This document shows, in pieces, positions 21,563 to 33,100 of a stretch of DNA of 64,000 bases (its first letter is position 1; every line of letters starts with the position of its first letter). The DNA lies in NCBI GenBank assembly GCA_027576995.1, contig JANBQC010000026.1:35780-99779 (forward strand), written 5' to 3'. The notes beneath the pieces were generated by a model, which saw only the letters and a program-made list of their open reading frames with translations, did no database searches and had not been told where the DNA came from. The position numbers and the translations under genes are program-made. This stretch comes from Dimargaris cristalligena. Taxonomy: Eukaryota; Kickxellomycota; Dimargaritomycetes; Dimargaritales; Dimargaritaceae.

Positions 21563-24379
21563 ATGGCGTCCTCGCCCCTCAAACACAGCTACTCCTTTAC
21601 CTCCAGCCCCTCCCCGTCGTCACCCGACTTTCAGGCCAAGCACTCTTTGGCCGACGTACTGCGCTGGGACGAGGCCCAGGTGGCCCACTGGCTACAGGAG
21701 TGCAATCTCGGCCAGTACGAGCAGCTCTTCGTTGATAACAACATAACGGGAAATATCCTGTTTGAGCTGGACTACAAACTACTGCGCCAGCTTAACATCA
21801 CCACCGTGGGCGAGCGCATCCGCCTGTCGGTCGCCATCAAAAAATTCCAGCGCCAGTGCTTGGCCTACCGGGAACCCATCGCCCAGGTCCCTGCCCCCCT
21901 TCCGCCAACCGGGGGCTCCGCCAGCTCCCTGCCGTTGCCCGCCTCCGGTTCGCCCGGGCCCACTTCCCCGCGGTTCCCCCCTACCGCCCTGTACCAGCCT
22001 GACTCGGCCCCACCCCAGCCGCACCACCACCATTCCACCCCGGTTTCCCCGCGCTCCGTCCACACCCTCGACCCGCACCCGCTCTCCAACCCGTCCTTCG
22101 TGGGTTCGCCGCGTCTTGGTCCCCAACCCCCGCCCACCCTTTCCGCTTCCAGCTCCTTCCACTACGGGCAGTCGCCTGTGTCCACGCCTCACTCCCCCGC
22201 CCCCTTGTCCACCACCGCCCCCTTCACTTCCAAACGCCGCCCCCGCCCCACCTCCTCCCACTTCTCCGTCCGCTCCGAGAGATCTCCCGAGAGTATTTAC
22301 CGCTTGAACGAAAACATTCAGACCGCCTTATTGGGTTCGCCCACCGTCCCCGTCCCGCCCACCCCCAAGCCCCACCATCCACGCCGCGTTCCCCGGTCCA
22401 AAGGGGGCGGTCCTCCCGAAGCTTCCGACACCACCCTCGACAGCCTGCGTACTCAGCTGTCGGAGTTTTTCGGCACCACCAGCGGCAGCGACATTACCCA
22501 CCTTGCCGATTCCCTTTCCCTCCGCAAACAACAAAACGGCGCCCGGCGCTGTGTGCGAGTCATGGGGGGTTCGAACGAGACCCGGCTGGTCGATGTCACC
22601 GATGCCCCCGATGGCCGTACCATTCTCAACCGTATTCTCAACAGTTTCCAGATCTTCACCGATACAGATCGCTACAGCCTCTTCAGCGTCTCCGGCGTCG
22701 AAGGCTCCGCCAAGAGCCTTTCCGATGAAGAGCTCTTTGTGCTATGCTCCAGCTCCCAGCGCCTGGAAAAGGAAAAACTTATCCTGCGCATGAAACACCT
22801 ACCCTACAACAACAACGACATGCGCCGCCGCCGGGATCTCAATGAAACCATCCGAATCCTAGAGCAGATCCCCGTCGACCGCTCCGCCCCCATCACCGCC
22901 GAGGCCACCTCCCCTGGCCCCTATCCCCCCGAGCGAACCCCTAAACTCAGCAACCAGTCCCAAAAGAAGGTCGCCAATTTCTTTGGCGAGCGTCCCCCCT
23001 CCGAACTCATCTCATCCAACCTGGCCCAGTATTTCCCCGGCAACGAGGAAAAGGCCCGGTTTTCCATGTTTCGCGCCTCCACCATCCAAGACAAGCGCAA
23101 GAGCCGGGGCTTCCCCAGTTTCCTGCCCTCGACGGGCCCCGCCGCCCTGCTCCGGGCCAAAGGGTCGACCCCGTCCATGGTGGCCCTACCCCCACACCCC
23201 CCCTTACCGCTCCCCAACGGCGGGCCGCCCTCCCGCACCATGCATCCCAACCGGCACTCCCGGTCCATTTCCCCGCCGAAACCCGCCTCCTCATCCCTCA
23301 CTGATTTACCCACCACCTGGGGCCCCGCCGACCACTCCATCGACACGGCTTCCCCCCGTCCCAGCACCCCGGAACCCCTTAAACGTAGTAGCTTGGGTCC
23401 CCAGCGCCCCCCCTCCCATACGCTGTCCGACCCGGCCCCCCCGCCCGCCAATCTGGAGGACCACGATGACGATACCGGTGGTAACAGCACCGTAGAGCCC
23501 GATGCCCCTTGCTTGAGTGGCGACGATGAGCCGGTTGAGCCGGAATCTTTCGAGGCCCCCTCAAAGTGGATCCAGGGGGCCCTGATTGGCATGGGCTCCT
23601 TTGGGAACGTGTATCTGGGGCTCAATGCCCTCAGCGGAGAGCTCATGGCTGTCAAACAAGTTGATATCCCCCAGGAGAACTCCCCGAGCGAGGCCCGCAA
23701 GAAACTCATGCTGGACGCCCTGCAGTTTGAGATTAAGATCCTGCAGGACCTGCGTCACTCCCATATTGTGCGATACCTCGGGTCGCAGATGGACGACCAG
23801 CACCTGAACATTTTTCTCGAATACGTCCCCGGGGGGTCGGTGGCCGCTATGCTGGCCAACTACGGGCCCCTCCAGGAGACCCTGGTCCGATCGTTTGTGC
23901 GGCAGATCCTTAAAGGGCTCCTGTACCTGCATGAGCGGGAAATTATCCACCGGGACATTAAGGGGGGCAATATCCTAGTGGATATTAAGGGGGGTATTAA
24001 AATCTCTGATTTTGGCATCTCCAAGAAGATTGAGAATGAGGAGGATCGCCTATCCATCATGTCCAACCGGGCGTCGCTCAAGGGGTCAGTGTTCTGGATG
24101 GCCCCCGAGGTGGTCAAAAAGACCCACTATACCCGTAAAGCGGACATTTGGAGTTTAGGTTGCCTGGTCATCGAAATGCTCACCGGGGAACACCCCTTCC
24201 CCAACTTCACCGAAATGCAGGCCATGTTTAAGATCGGTTCCAATACCTCCCCCACAATCCCCCACGGAATCTCCGACGACGCCCACGACTTTTTAACGCA
24301 GACCCTCGCTCTGAACTTTCTGGAGCGACCCACTGCCGATGTTCTACTCAACCATCCTTTCATCCAAGAGGCCAAGTAA
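21563..24379 (+). CDS. STE11: Ste11/Byr2-type MAP kinase kinase kinase
   Basis: Single exon, 938 residues. A SAM domain spans residues ~26-100 (W-x-EAQVAHWL... LRQLNITTVGERIRL), the interface with Ste50-type adaptors. A Ras-binding-like domain (~328-411, starting RRCVRVMGG) resembles the Byr2/Ste11 Ras_bdg_2 fold. The linkers are long and Pro/Ser-rich. The kinase domain covers ~668-935: Gly-loop GMGSFGNV, VAIK-type lysine K698 in MAVKQ, catalytic D798 in HRDIKGGN, DFG D816, activation-loop and MAPEV motif, all intact. By family, it phosphorylates the MAPKK of the mating/filamentation and osmostress cascades at the plasma membrane or cytosol. Autoinhibition by the N-terminal half is expected. 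The GC-rich Pro/Ser linkers are longer than in yeast Ste11. Confidence 0.96.
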   Translation: MASSPLKHSYSFTSSPSPSSPDFQAKHSLADVLRWDEAQVAHWLQECNLGQYEQLFVDNNITGNILFELDYKLLRQLNITTVGERIRLSVAIKKFQRQCLAYREPIAQVPAPLPPTGGSASSLPLPASGSPGPTSPRFPPTALYQPDSAPPQPHHHHSTPVSPRSVHTLDPHPLSNPSFVGSPRLGPQPPPTLSASSSFHYGQSPVSTPHSPAPLSTTAPFTSKRRPRPTSSHFSVRSERSPESIYRLNENIQTALLGSPTVPVPPTPKPHHPRRVPRSKGGGPPEASDTTLDSLRTQLSEFFGTTSGSDITHLADSLSLRKQQNGARRCVRVMGGSNETRLVDVTDAPDGRTILNRILNSFQIFTDTDRYSLFSVSGVEGSAKSLSDEELFVLCSSSQRLEKEKLILRMKHLPYNNNDMRRRRDLNETIRILEQIPVDRSAPITAEATSPGPYPPERTPKLSNQSQKKVANFFGERPPSELISSNLAQYFPGNEEKARFSMFRASTIQDKRKSRGFPSFLPSTGPAALLRAKGSTPSMVALPPHPPLPLPNGGPPSRTMHPNRHSRSISPPKPASSSLTDLPTTWGPADHSIDTASPRPSTPEPLKRSSLGPQRPPSHTLSDPAPPPANLEDHDDDTGGNSTVEPDAPCLSGDDEPVEPESFEAPSKWIQGALIGMGSFGNVYLGLNALSGELMAVKQVDIPQENSPSEARKKLMLDALQFEIKILQDLRHSHIVRYLGSQMDDQHLNIFLEYVPGGSVAAMLANYGPLQETLVRSFVRQILKGLLYLHEREIIHRDIKGGNILVDIKGGIKISDFGISKKIENEEDRLSIMSNRASLKGSVFWMAPEVVKKTHYTRKADIWSLGCLVIEMLTGEHPFPNFTEMQAMFKIGSNTSPTIPHGISDDAHDFLTQTLALNFLERPTADVLLNHPFIQEAK

Positions 24380-25065
24380 TCTAGTCTCGTATTACCTGGC
24401 CCTACTCCCGGGAGCGGCACGGCCTCCGGCATTCTGCTTCTGTCTTTCATTGTATTTTTGAACCCCACCTTGCCTTTCTCGTAGATGTATCTAATCGGAA
24501 TACGAGCAGTCCCATATCGCTGCCTTCACTTTAGACCCCGCCCGACTTATTGACGTGCATATTTTACGACCAGGCGTCTGTTTTTTTTGTTGTTGTTTTT
24601 TGAGCGGGGCGTCTGGTGGGCTACCAGCGTTTGCTGAGCCGATGACCTGCCATATCGCCCACTCCAGCAAACCCTCGACTGATCCCAAAACAAGACCCTG
24701 TTTCTCTCGCTATAAGCCAACGCTGCTGCATAACGGACCTTGCGTACTACACATACAATTATTTATATTTACACGCCACCGCATAGTTCATGGATGGCCA
24801 TCCCGATCCGTTTTTCTTTTACATAATAATCATTTTTACCTCTCCTAATTCGCTCTATCCACTGGTCTCATTTAATTTTATATTCGTTGATTTGAAAACC
24901 TTTATGACTTTTTGGAATCTCCCTACCTCGCGTTAATTTACGGGTAATAAACGCCGGCATTCGGCTTGCTCCCCGACTCTCCACTAACCAGATCTTATAG
25001 GGCACGATACAAAGCCAATTATACAGATGTAAATTAACGGCGGTGGACTAGGGAGCCAGGGTAAA
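24380..25065. other. Convergent intergenic region between the MAPKKK and RKI1 genes
   Basis: 3' UTR sequence of both genes. A plus-strand GTAATAAACG at about 24944-24953 could be the kinase polyadenylation signal. A run of T and TTG triplets lies at 24580-24602. No gene was recognised. Confidence 0.45.
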
Positions 25066-26401
25066 TCAACGAGACACCACGGTGCCATCGGCTTTTCCAA
25101 AGTAGGCCTTAGCGGCCATTCCGCAGAACAGACCCACCTCTACTACACCGGGGATTCGGATCAATTGGTCAAAGAGTTGGCCGGGGGCGTAAATCAGTCC
25201 AAAGTGGGCGTCCAGGACAAAATTGCCATTATCGGTAATCACGGGACCAGCCTTGCGCAGGGCCATTCGCAAGGTCACGGTAGGGGCGTTTTGCTCGAAT
25301 ACCGCCGTCGTGGAGGTGGGGCGCAGGGTAGCAATCTGGGCCATGACGGTATTGTAAGCAAACGGGATTACTTCGATGGGCACGCCTTTAGTCCACTGGT
25401 TAGTACGGTAGGGGTAACGTAAAACAAAGGATGGGCAAGGAAAGACCATCCGGTTGGTTGGTGAATGGACATTAGTACCTCAAATGAAGATTATAGCGCT
25501 CTACAGATTGTTGGGGGCTAAGTGACAACGGGCTGCATAGGGTAATAACTAAGTAAGTTAAGTAAGCCAGGCAAGTGTAGATGTGCATCCCAAATAAATC
25601 CATCAGGCAGTGGAGGGGTCGGCGGGGAGCGCAATTAGGAGAACACGACTTACCTGTTGTCCGAGATGGGTAGAGTCCTTTCGGTGATCTGTTAACGATC
25701 AAGGTACAATTAGGTTTAGAGCGAGAAGCATCCGTAGTATCAGTGGATAACTCTAGAAAAAACGGAATTGTACCCAAATCAATGAGAAGGGAGCGGCAGT
25801 CAGGGTAGGGCTGCTGGACCCACCACCGGTAGTCGTCGCCCTTGGGTTGCGGAAGGGCTGGCGCAGGTCCAGGATGACATAAATGCGGACTTACCGGCCA
25901 CGATAACGAAGACTTTAGAAGCAGCGGCGACCACCTTCTCGCGCAGTTGGGCAGCGCCCCCGCCCTTGATGACATTGAGCTGGGCGTCCACTTCATCCGC
26001 ACCGTCAATAGTCACGTCGACTTGGGGGAATCTGGATAAGGGACAGCCGGTGAGAGAGCAATAGGAGGTGAACACGGCTTGATCCAGTGAAAAGTAATTT
26101 AACCCAATGAAAAAGGAAAAATAAAAAATAGGTTTTCAATTGACAGGCCGACTTACTCGTCAAGGTCGCCGACCCGAAAGCCGGCTTCGATGAGCAGTTG
26201 ACGACTCTGGAAACTAGTGGGTATGCACACTAGGTCCGGGTGAAGCTGGGCACGCTGTTCAGCGAGACGGTGAATGGCGTAGACGATGGTAGAGCCGCTG
26301 CCGACCCCGAGCACACGCACCTGGGGATTGACGTAGTGGTCGACGGCCTGGTAGGCGGCCAGTTGCTTGGCGGTTTCAATAAGATCGGCGGAGGACGACA
26401 T
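25066..26401 (-). CDS. RKI1: Ribose-5-phosphate isomerase A (RPI/RKI1)
   Basis: Four exons on the minus strand: 26401-26157, 26031-25895, 25688-25654 (35 bases) and 25395-25066. All have GT-AG borders and matching phases, and encode 248 residues. The enzyme interconverts ribose-5-phosphate and ribulose-5-phosphate in the non-oxidative pentose phosphate pathway. Key signatures are intact: phosphate-loop GSGST at 34-38, DGADEVD at 91-97, KGGGA with LREK at 104-114, and the conserved ADHRKDS stretch, which only appears when the 35-base exon is included. The frame is open upstream to an ATG at 26548, adding 49 basic, Ser/Leu-rich residues that could be a mitochondrial targeting peptide or just 5' leader. 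I prefer 26401 because it gives the usual cytosolic N-terminus. It is divergent from PAF1. Confidence 0.95.
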
Positions 26402-26869
26402 GGGGGCGGTTAGGGTCAGAGAGTAGATTAAACGGGGTAGGTCCAGTGGGTGGAAGCGGCTAAAAGCAAGTGAATGAAGTAAGAAAGCAGCGGGGCGCGG
26501 GGAGTGACGGTGTAGCAGGGAGGACTTGAGCCAAAGGCAGCGAAGCATGTCGCCCAGTATAGAGTATAACTTGACCGGACTGTTAGAATAGGCGGCGGCT
26601 TGGGTATGGTTTAAATGCGGCGGTCAGAGGGTTAAGGCCAGTCAATAGTAATATACTAGTCACCGCCGTCACTGGACAAATGGAATGGCCTGGAGCCAGT
26701 GCTGCCGCTCTGCCCCAGCAAGAAGGGTAGAGAGCCTCTCATACTTAGTTGGAAATGTGGATTGGCCCCGTTGAATGTGCTATTCTTGTTAATGATTCGT
26801 TGCTTTCGCTCCATCTCGACTCTTTCACCCCCTCCTTTACTACCCACACCACCCCCCGTTATTTCTATC

Positions 26870-28667
26870 ATGCCGCCTAAACGGTACGCGATATTGACAC
26901 CTGCCAACACGTATATACCGGTCCCAATCCTCCCTAATGGAGCCACCCGGCTACTTCGAAGGAGCCTTGCCTAACCATCACTAACCTTAACCTTCCGCAT
27001 GCATCCCACCTCCTTAGAAAACCCGGTGTCGAGTTCCTCTGTAAAACGCGTTATCTCAATCCCCTGCCCGACCTGCCCTTTCCCCCCAAGCTTCTGGCAA
27101 TCGACACCAGCGAGTACCATGCCGAACTCACGCGCTACCAAACCACCACCCTCGCCCAGCAACTGCCATTCCCACTCTACGCCGATAGTGATTTGGGCAT
27201 GCCCCTCGACCTGATTCTCCTTGGTGCCTTCGATTCCAAGCAGTCCCCCACTGGTAGGTGCCTAGCCCAACCCCAGGGATTTAGCACTGCTTTATTCAAT
27301 CGAGATGCACCTCCACCCCTACCCTATCGCCACTAACCCCCCACGCACTATCTTATCACCTTGCTACACGGCTCTTTTCCTCCACCTCAGCATATGAAGT
27401 CGACCCAGCCGATAGACTTTTACTAACCTCGCCGCCCCCGGAGGGCCAGAACCTCCGGAACCGCACCGCCGCCGTCACCTGGCTGCGTCGCACCGAATAT
27501 ATTTCCGCCGAAATCACCCGCTCTACCTCCCGCACCGCCCAGCCCTCTCGTTCCCGGGCCCCCATCTCCGATCGAGCCGCCCCGGCCTTTGACCATTCGC
27601 GTGGTAGCCAAATCAGCTCTGTCCAACGGTCCTTTGATGCCGTGGCTGCCCAGGAGAAAGATGACCTAGCCACCTGGGTCCATCCTTCGAAGCCCAACGT
27701 TCATGCCGTGGCGAGCCTGCCCGTACTACCCAACACTGAAGCCTGGGGCCAGACCTATTCCTACTGCATTTTCGACACATTCCCGACCCTCGGCGACTCC
27801 GCGGAGGTAAACGCCCCTTCTCTTTTTGCCGTACACTACCCTAACCACTCGCGCGACCCCTGCCTTGGGCTTCGCAATTCCATCTGGGGACCGTCTTTCT
27901 TCAAACTAACCTGACCCGCCTTGGGCTTATATGTGTATATCCCCATATTCTACTTACCAGCCCACTAAACAGGTGGAAGCCGCCCTTCTCCGACCGGTAG
28001 CCAGCTCCTTGGTCGAGCAGGGCCACTATATTTCAGTATATACTCCTGACGCCGCCAGCTCTGCCATACTACAAAAACGGCGCCGCTTGGCCAACCCATC
28101 GGCTCTCAAGGATAATGAGGTAAATTACCCGTACTGTACAGCCTTGATCTACAGTATATACCTTTTTTATTATGCCCATCCTTCTCTATAGCACACCATT
28201 CTTTTCCTGGAACCAGGCTCAGGTTTCGTGCCATCCCCTAACTTTATTGGCTCTGCTCTCCATGTTGGTATATACACTTTAGCCGTTACTGTTCAACCAC
28301 GGCCGAGATTTCACTTGCGAGAAACACGTGCTCGACGATCTATCCCAACTCCAGTTTTCCCTCACAGCTGGTGGTGAGGCGATCTATACACCTGTCAAAT
28401 CCCGCCTTAATCTGCGCAAAAAGCGAGCAACTGTAAGTATATTTCTATCACTATTTAATTCCAACGTTTCATGTGCATGGCACGTATCCTAGCGAACATA
28501 ATTACGCCTCTCATCTTCCTATGCACCATATATTGGTTATACCCATCACACAACAGCGGCGACCCGCTGATATTCTAAGTGGCGGCTATGGCGATGAATC
28601 TGACGAAGAACAAGCACCCGCCCAACTACAGGTCACCTTGTCTACTAATCCGTCAGACGATCGTTAA
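26870..28667 (+). CDS. PAF1: PAF1 subunit of the RNA polymerase II-associated Paf1 complex
   Basis: Six exons reconstruct an in-phase 357-residue protein: 26870-26883, 27018-27253, 27391-27806, 27973-28119, 28283-28432 and 28557-28667. The first exon is only 14 bases (MPPK plus a split Arg codon). Joining it to exon 2 gives the family hallmark region FLCKTRYLNPLPDLPFPPK, followed by a Paf1-like YQTTTL...DLGMPLDLI block. Exon 3 carries VTWLRRTEYIS and WVHPSKP-type segments, and exon 5 ends with VKSRLNLRKKR, equivalent to the RVRLSKRR core. The tail is acidic (DESDEE), as in homologues. Paf1 scaffolds a complex that promotes elongation, H2B ubiquitination and H3K4/K36 methylation. The protein is shorter than yeast (445) or human (531). 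The exon 4-5 junction is the least certain. Confidence 0.9.
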
Positions 28668-30193
28668 TCCAACTCTTGTATTTTCCTCCTTGACCAAGCC
28701 TTACTCCCCTACTTACGTACACACGTACATTACCATTCTATTGGGCCTCACGTCATAACAAATCACAAGTACCTTATAATTGAAATTACCCTTTACTATA
28801 TGGTCCTCGGCATGTAACCCTAGCTAGCTTAGTTGGATTTATTTTTATTTAGACATTGGGGTGAGCGTGGTCGTAATAAATTGGTGGAGTATCGGGGCTA
28901 TTTAACCACTGCAACTTCCCTGGATCCTACGCCTAACTCTACAGAAAAATATGAAGATTCCACCCTATGCCCTAACCGGATGAATTACTTGCTAGATCAG
29001 AGGGGGCGGATTCACTGGATAATAAGCCATACCATCCGATGGGTTGCAGCCAAGCTCAGAAGAGCTGGCAGTGGGGTGATGGGTGGACACCGAGGCGGGC
29101 ATATCACACTTACTAAATCCAACACCCAGTGCCATCAGCTGTTGTTTCCACTTAACATTGGGCCCCAGTTAACCATGGCTGATAGTTTGCTAAGCTATCC
29201 TTGGATAAGAAAACCCATTTATATCTCACCAAAATGAGGCAAGTGAAAATTACATTCTAATCTGTGTATTGACGCTAAAGACAAGGTAGAATAAATAGGG
29301 GGGTCGTATATTTTCGGCGGGAACGGCCCAACTAGGTAGAAGAAATGAGCCATTACGGACTTTGCAATGAAAAAAATCCATTTACCGCTGAATATGGGAG
29401 AAGTTCATCTAAGCTATATAACGAAAATTCCATTAGATTCGGCTAATATTACTAGTTAAAAATAAATTTCCCATATATTCTCCCATACACATATAATGTA
29501 AACCCTTATATAGCTGGGCCGAATTTCACCCATATGCTCCTATATGAATTGATCCTACTATACAGTTCCCTTACATTTTACTATAGGCCCTACGTGATTA
29601 GTGTAGACCTTTCCCATATATTACATCTCGTCATATCATGAGCACATCCCCTAGCCCATAATTCGCTGGTCATTATAAAACGAGGGCCACATATCCCAAA
29701 GCCTAATGTGGTAGCCCCAGATCAATCAGCTGCCTCGAAATACACGGATGACTATGCCCAAAACCACCTGGCAGCTAACCTATACATGTCAAGGCTTGGA
29801 TCATTGATACATCAATCAGAACAATCCCAGGGTGGTTAATCCATCAAATGGGGCGGGAATAGGCAAGATTACATTACTAGGGGGCATAAGAGTCGTACAG
29901 TAGAAAAGGAAGGAGAAACTGAGAAAGATGGGAAACGCTAAAGAGAGTCAGGGGAAGGAATTAATAAATTATAGTAAAATAAATTTGAACGCCGTTGTTG
30001 CTTCAGGGTTGCGGGACCGCTAGATATAAGGTAACAGGCAGGTGGTCTGATGGGGGGAAGGAGGGTACGCGTAATACGAAGTATCATGAAGTGATAGGCG
30101 TAAGCCCGCAATATCGCACGTAATGGGTTTAATGAGGTTCGGAAAATTAAACGATATGAAAATATATATCTGGAGAAGGGGGGGGGGGGTTAT
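28668..30193. other. Long intergenic region, no gene recognised
   Basis: AT-rich, with repeated CCCATAT/TATATAG words at 29460-29640 and a 12-base G run at 30178-30189 beside the stop codon of the Num1-like gene. A weak ORF at 28833-29237 has no ATG at its start and no recognisable domain. Confidence 0.45.
30178..30189. repeat. Poly-G homopolymer run
   Basis: Twelve consecutive G on the plus strand (C-run in the 3' UTR of the minus-strand gene), seen directly and prone to sequencing error. Confidence 0.85.
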
Positions 30194-33100
30194 CTAAGGA
30201 ATAATAATGGACGTCCGCGGGGCCGAGGGATCTTGGTTCAGCTCGCGGGAAGCTGGGCCCATGGTGCCATCGGCAAATTCACCAATGGGTACCGCGTTGT
30301 CCACTTCGGCATGCGCGGAGGAGGAATGTCGTCCACCAGTGGAGAAGAGGGATGCAATTAATTTGCGGCGCGCCGGGGTGGCCTTGGTGTCCGGACTTAG
30401 TATATCGGCAGATTCAGGCTGCCGGGAGGAGGAGGGCGGGTGCACAACAATACGCGGCTTCGCGGGAAGAGGGCCCATATCTGCGGATTCGGCGGCTAGG
30501 GCGTCATTGGATAGAGCGTTGGAAGAATGCCGGCGAGGCACTAAGGCAGCCATGGCAGGTGGCGACAAAATAAACCGCCGATTTTTGGCTTGACCCGTGT
30601 TCGTCGCCTTGTGGGAATGGCGGTGGGTCCCCGACGGGGTCACATTAACAGACGCGGGCCGGCTGCCATCGCGGGACCGAGCCTGGGATGATCCAGTCCA
30701 AGGCGGGGAATCCAGCTCGGAGTCCGCAGGTCCACCCCGAGCGGCCCGCCGCTGTGAACCACTGCGGTCCTGGGATCCACCAGCAGGGCTGGGTAGATAG
30801 GGACTAAATTTGTTCAGTAGAAATCCGTAGCTGCCCTTTTTGAATAGCGACTGGGTACCACTCCCGCTTCCACTACCACCGCCGCGACCGCGCGAGCTGG
30901 AGCCACTCGATTCCCCGTCGGGACCATCCACATGGATAGCGGGCACGGGGTCCGAGATATGGGGAGTGTGAGACTGGGGCTGCGGGGATTCATCATACCC
31001 TGAGTGGGAAGCCCCAAAGTCGTAGGCGGAGGGCACGGCAATGCTCATATTAGTCGTATTGGCGTTGGGGTGAGTGAGTACCTGGTCACGTTGCCGTGGG
31101 GCCGACGGGGTACTTGCCCCTCGCCCGTTAGTGGCGGAGGGTAGCACGGGTCGAGTGAGAAGGAATGACAGGGATTGACTCCATATATCGTGGCGTACCC
31201 GACTGGTGGCCTTGAACTTCAGCTCACGGTCGTTGGTCGTTACGACAAAGCTGTGCGAGGCCGAGTCGCCGTCGCGGGTGTGTTGATAGTCGGCTACCAG
31301 GCGAATGTCCTTGATGAAGGCACTCTTCGACTTGACGAGCGTACGGGTAGGCATATAGGATCGATCAGCCCCCGGCTCTTTGGGGCTCCAATGAATGGTC
31401 TTGGTGTAGGGGTGGATCCAGAAGAACCGCAAATGGCGGCGCTCTTTAGCCACACCCACACCCTTGCTTCGAGTAGACTTCCACATGAATTCGCCCACCA
31501 TGGTCTGGGTAATGGCGTGGATAATCAGCGGATTGGTCGACAGAACCATATCGGACGCCGCATTGAGCGGCATAGAACGGGGCCGTGTAGTGGCCGTAGA
31601 TGGCCCGTCCTCGAACATAACGTGGCCACTGGAAACCATGGTCCCGCGATTAGCGGGAGCGGTTACCAGACGATTGGATACGCCAATGACATGGGGGCTG
31701 GGCACCGTGGATGGGACCTGGCCACTTACGGACGAATTGGATGGAGTAGGGGGGTGGTTATGGTCATGGTCAGGCTCGGACGAAAAAGGGGCCGTAGTGA
31801 CCACCAGGTCAGGAGTACGGTGGGTAAGGGCGTGGTCACTCTGGGTGCGCACCACCGGCCGAGCACCGGGGGATGGCACCGAGAGGGTCCCACCATCGGA
31901 CGTCGTAACCGCCGTGGCCGACATTATCTGATCGAGGGACAATGGTGGGGCACTATCCATTTCCAGGACGGATTGATCGGCTGGCCGGGGCGTGGACGAA
32001 CCAAAGGCGGCCAGTTGGGCAATGTTATTGACCGAGCCATAGGCCCGGAGGTTGGTACGACCGGTAATAAGGGTCGATGACGTGGTGGGGAGAGGTGGCT
32101 TGGCGTGGGTTGCGGGGGGCGGATGAGGCGGTGGCATCAATTCCGCCGCCGTGGGGCGAGCGGGGCCCCGCGAACTCCGGCCTAGTGATGTAGCAAATGG
32201 CATGGACCGAACCTTGGCCAATAGGGATGCAGGTGGGGGCGTGGTGGGTCGAGGGGGTAACGGAACCGCCGTAATCGACGGTGGATAGGGCCCATGGGAC
32301 CGAGGAGCCGGGAGGACCACTACCTCATCCGTCTGCGTGGCCACCGAGGACAACGTAGGGTTACCCTCGGCTAGATGCGTCGAGACAGACCGGGTGTGGC
32401 GAACGGCAGGGTAGGGGCCGGACTCGGTGGTGGATATAGGGGCAGCTGGACCTTCCTCGGCGGTATAGTGGGAGGCCGAAGTAGAGGTGGTAACGGTGGA
32501 ACTAAAGGAGGCGTGGTTGCGGAGAATTTGGGTGGAGGGTAAAACCGACCGAAGGGCGATGATCTGGGGGTGGAGCGGCGGGGTGGGCTCGGAACGAGCG
32601 GCCGAGTCATCGTCCGATACGGACACCAGGGGGTCACGAGCAGGCGATTTTCCATAAAGGGTCATGAGGAACCCCTCCGAGCGTCGCCGAACGTGGTGCT
32701 GCAAGGTGCGGGAAACATCACTCACCGCCTGGGCGTAGTTCCGGTCGTGTAGGTGAGGCAACTGGTCCCGGCTACGGAGGGCGATTTCGGGATGGCTACC
32801 AAAGAGGCCGTCGACCGGGGTCCACGGCACTAACGTGGTTGCGTGGCAATGTGCGCACATGAGGACCGGGGCCGAATTGCCGCCAAAAGTAGGTGACCGG
32901 TTGGCTGGACTGGTACAGCGGGCCGCCAGAGGGTCCCCTGCCGGCGAATCAACTTGGGACGCCGATCGACTGTGACCGGGTGGGGTTTGAGGCCTCGGTT
33001 CCACGGCACGGGCCGTTGCCTCCGGGGGAAGGGCGGGCAATGGAATGGTCGGAACTGGGCTTCGGATGGATACAGGGACGGGGATTACCACGGGACGGGC

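Noticed and set aside
28194..28271. Possible extra exon in PAF1 (reading HTILFLEPGSG...)
   Set aside because: It has acceptor- and donor-like borders, but its length breaks the phase with the next exon, whose conserved reading is clear.
28833..29237. Plus-strand 134-codon ORF after PAF1
   Set aside because: It begins at a TTG, has no recognisable domain and lies in AT-rich sequence. It may be chance, though a lineage-specific gene cannot be ruled out.
31175..32080. Plus-strand 301-codon ORF, and others at 35658-36260 and 36597-37496
   Set aside because: They are antisense shadows of the GC-rich Num1-like coding region, and the protein there is far more convincing.
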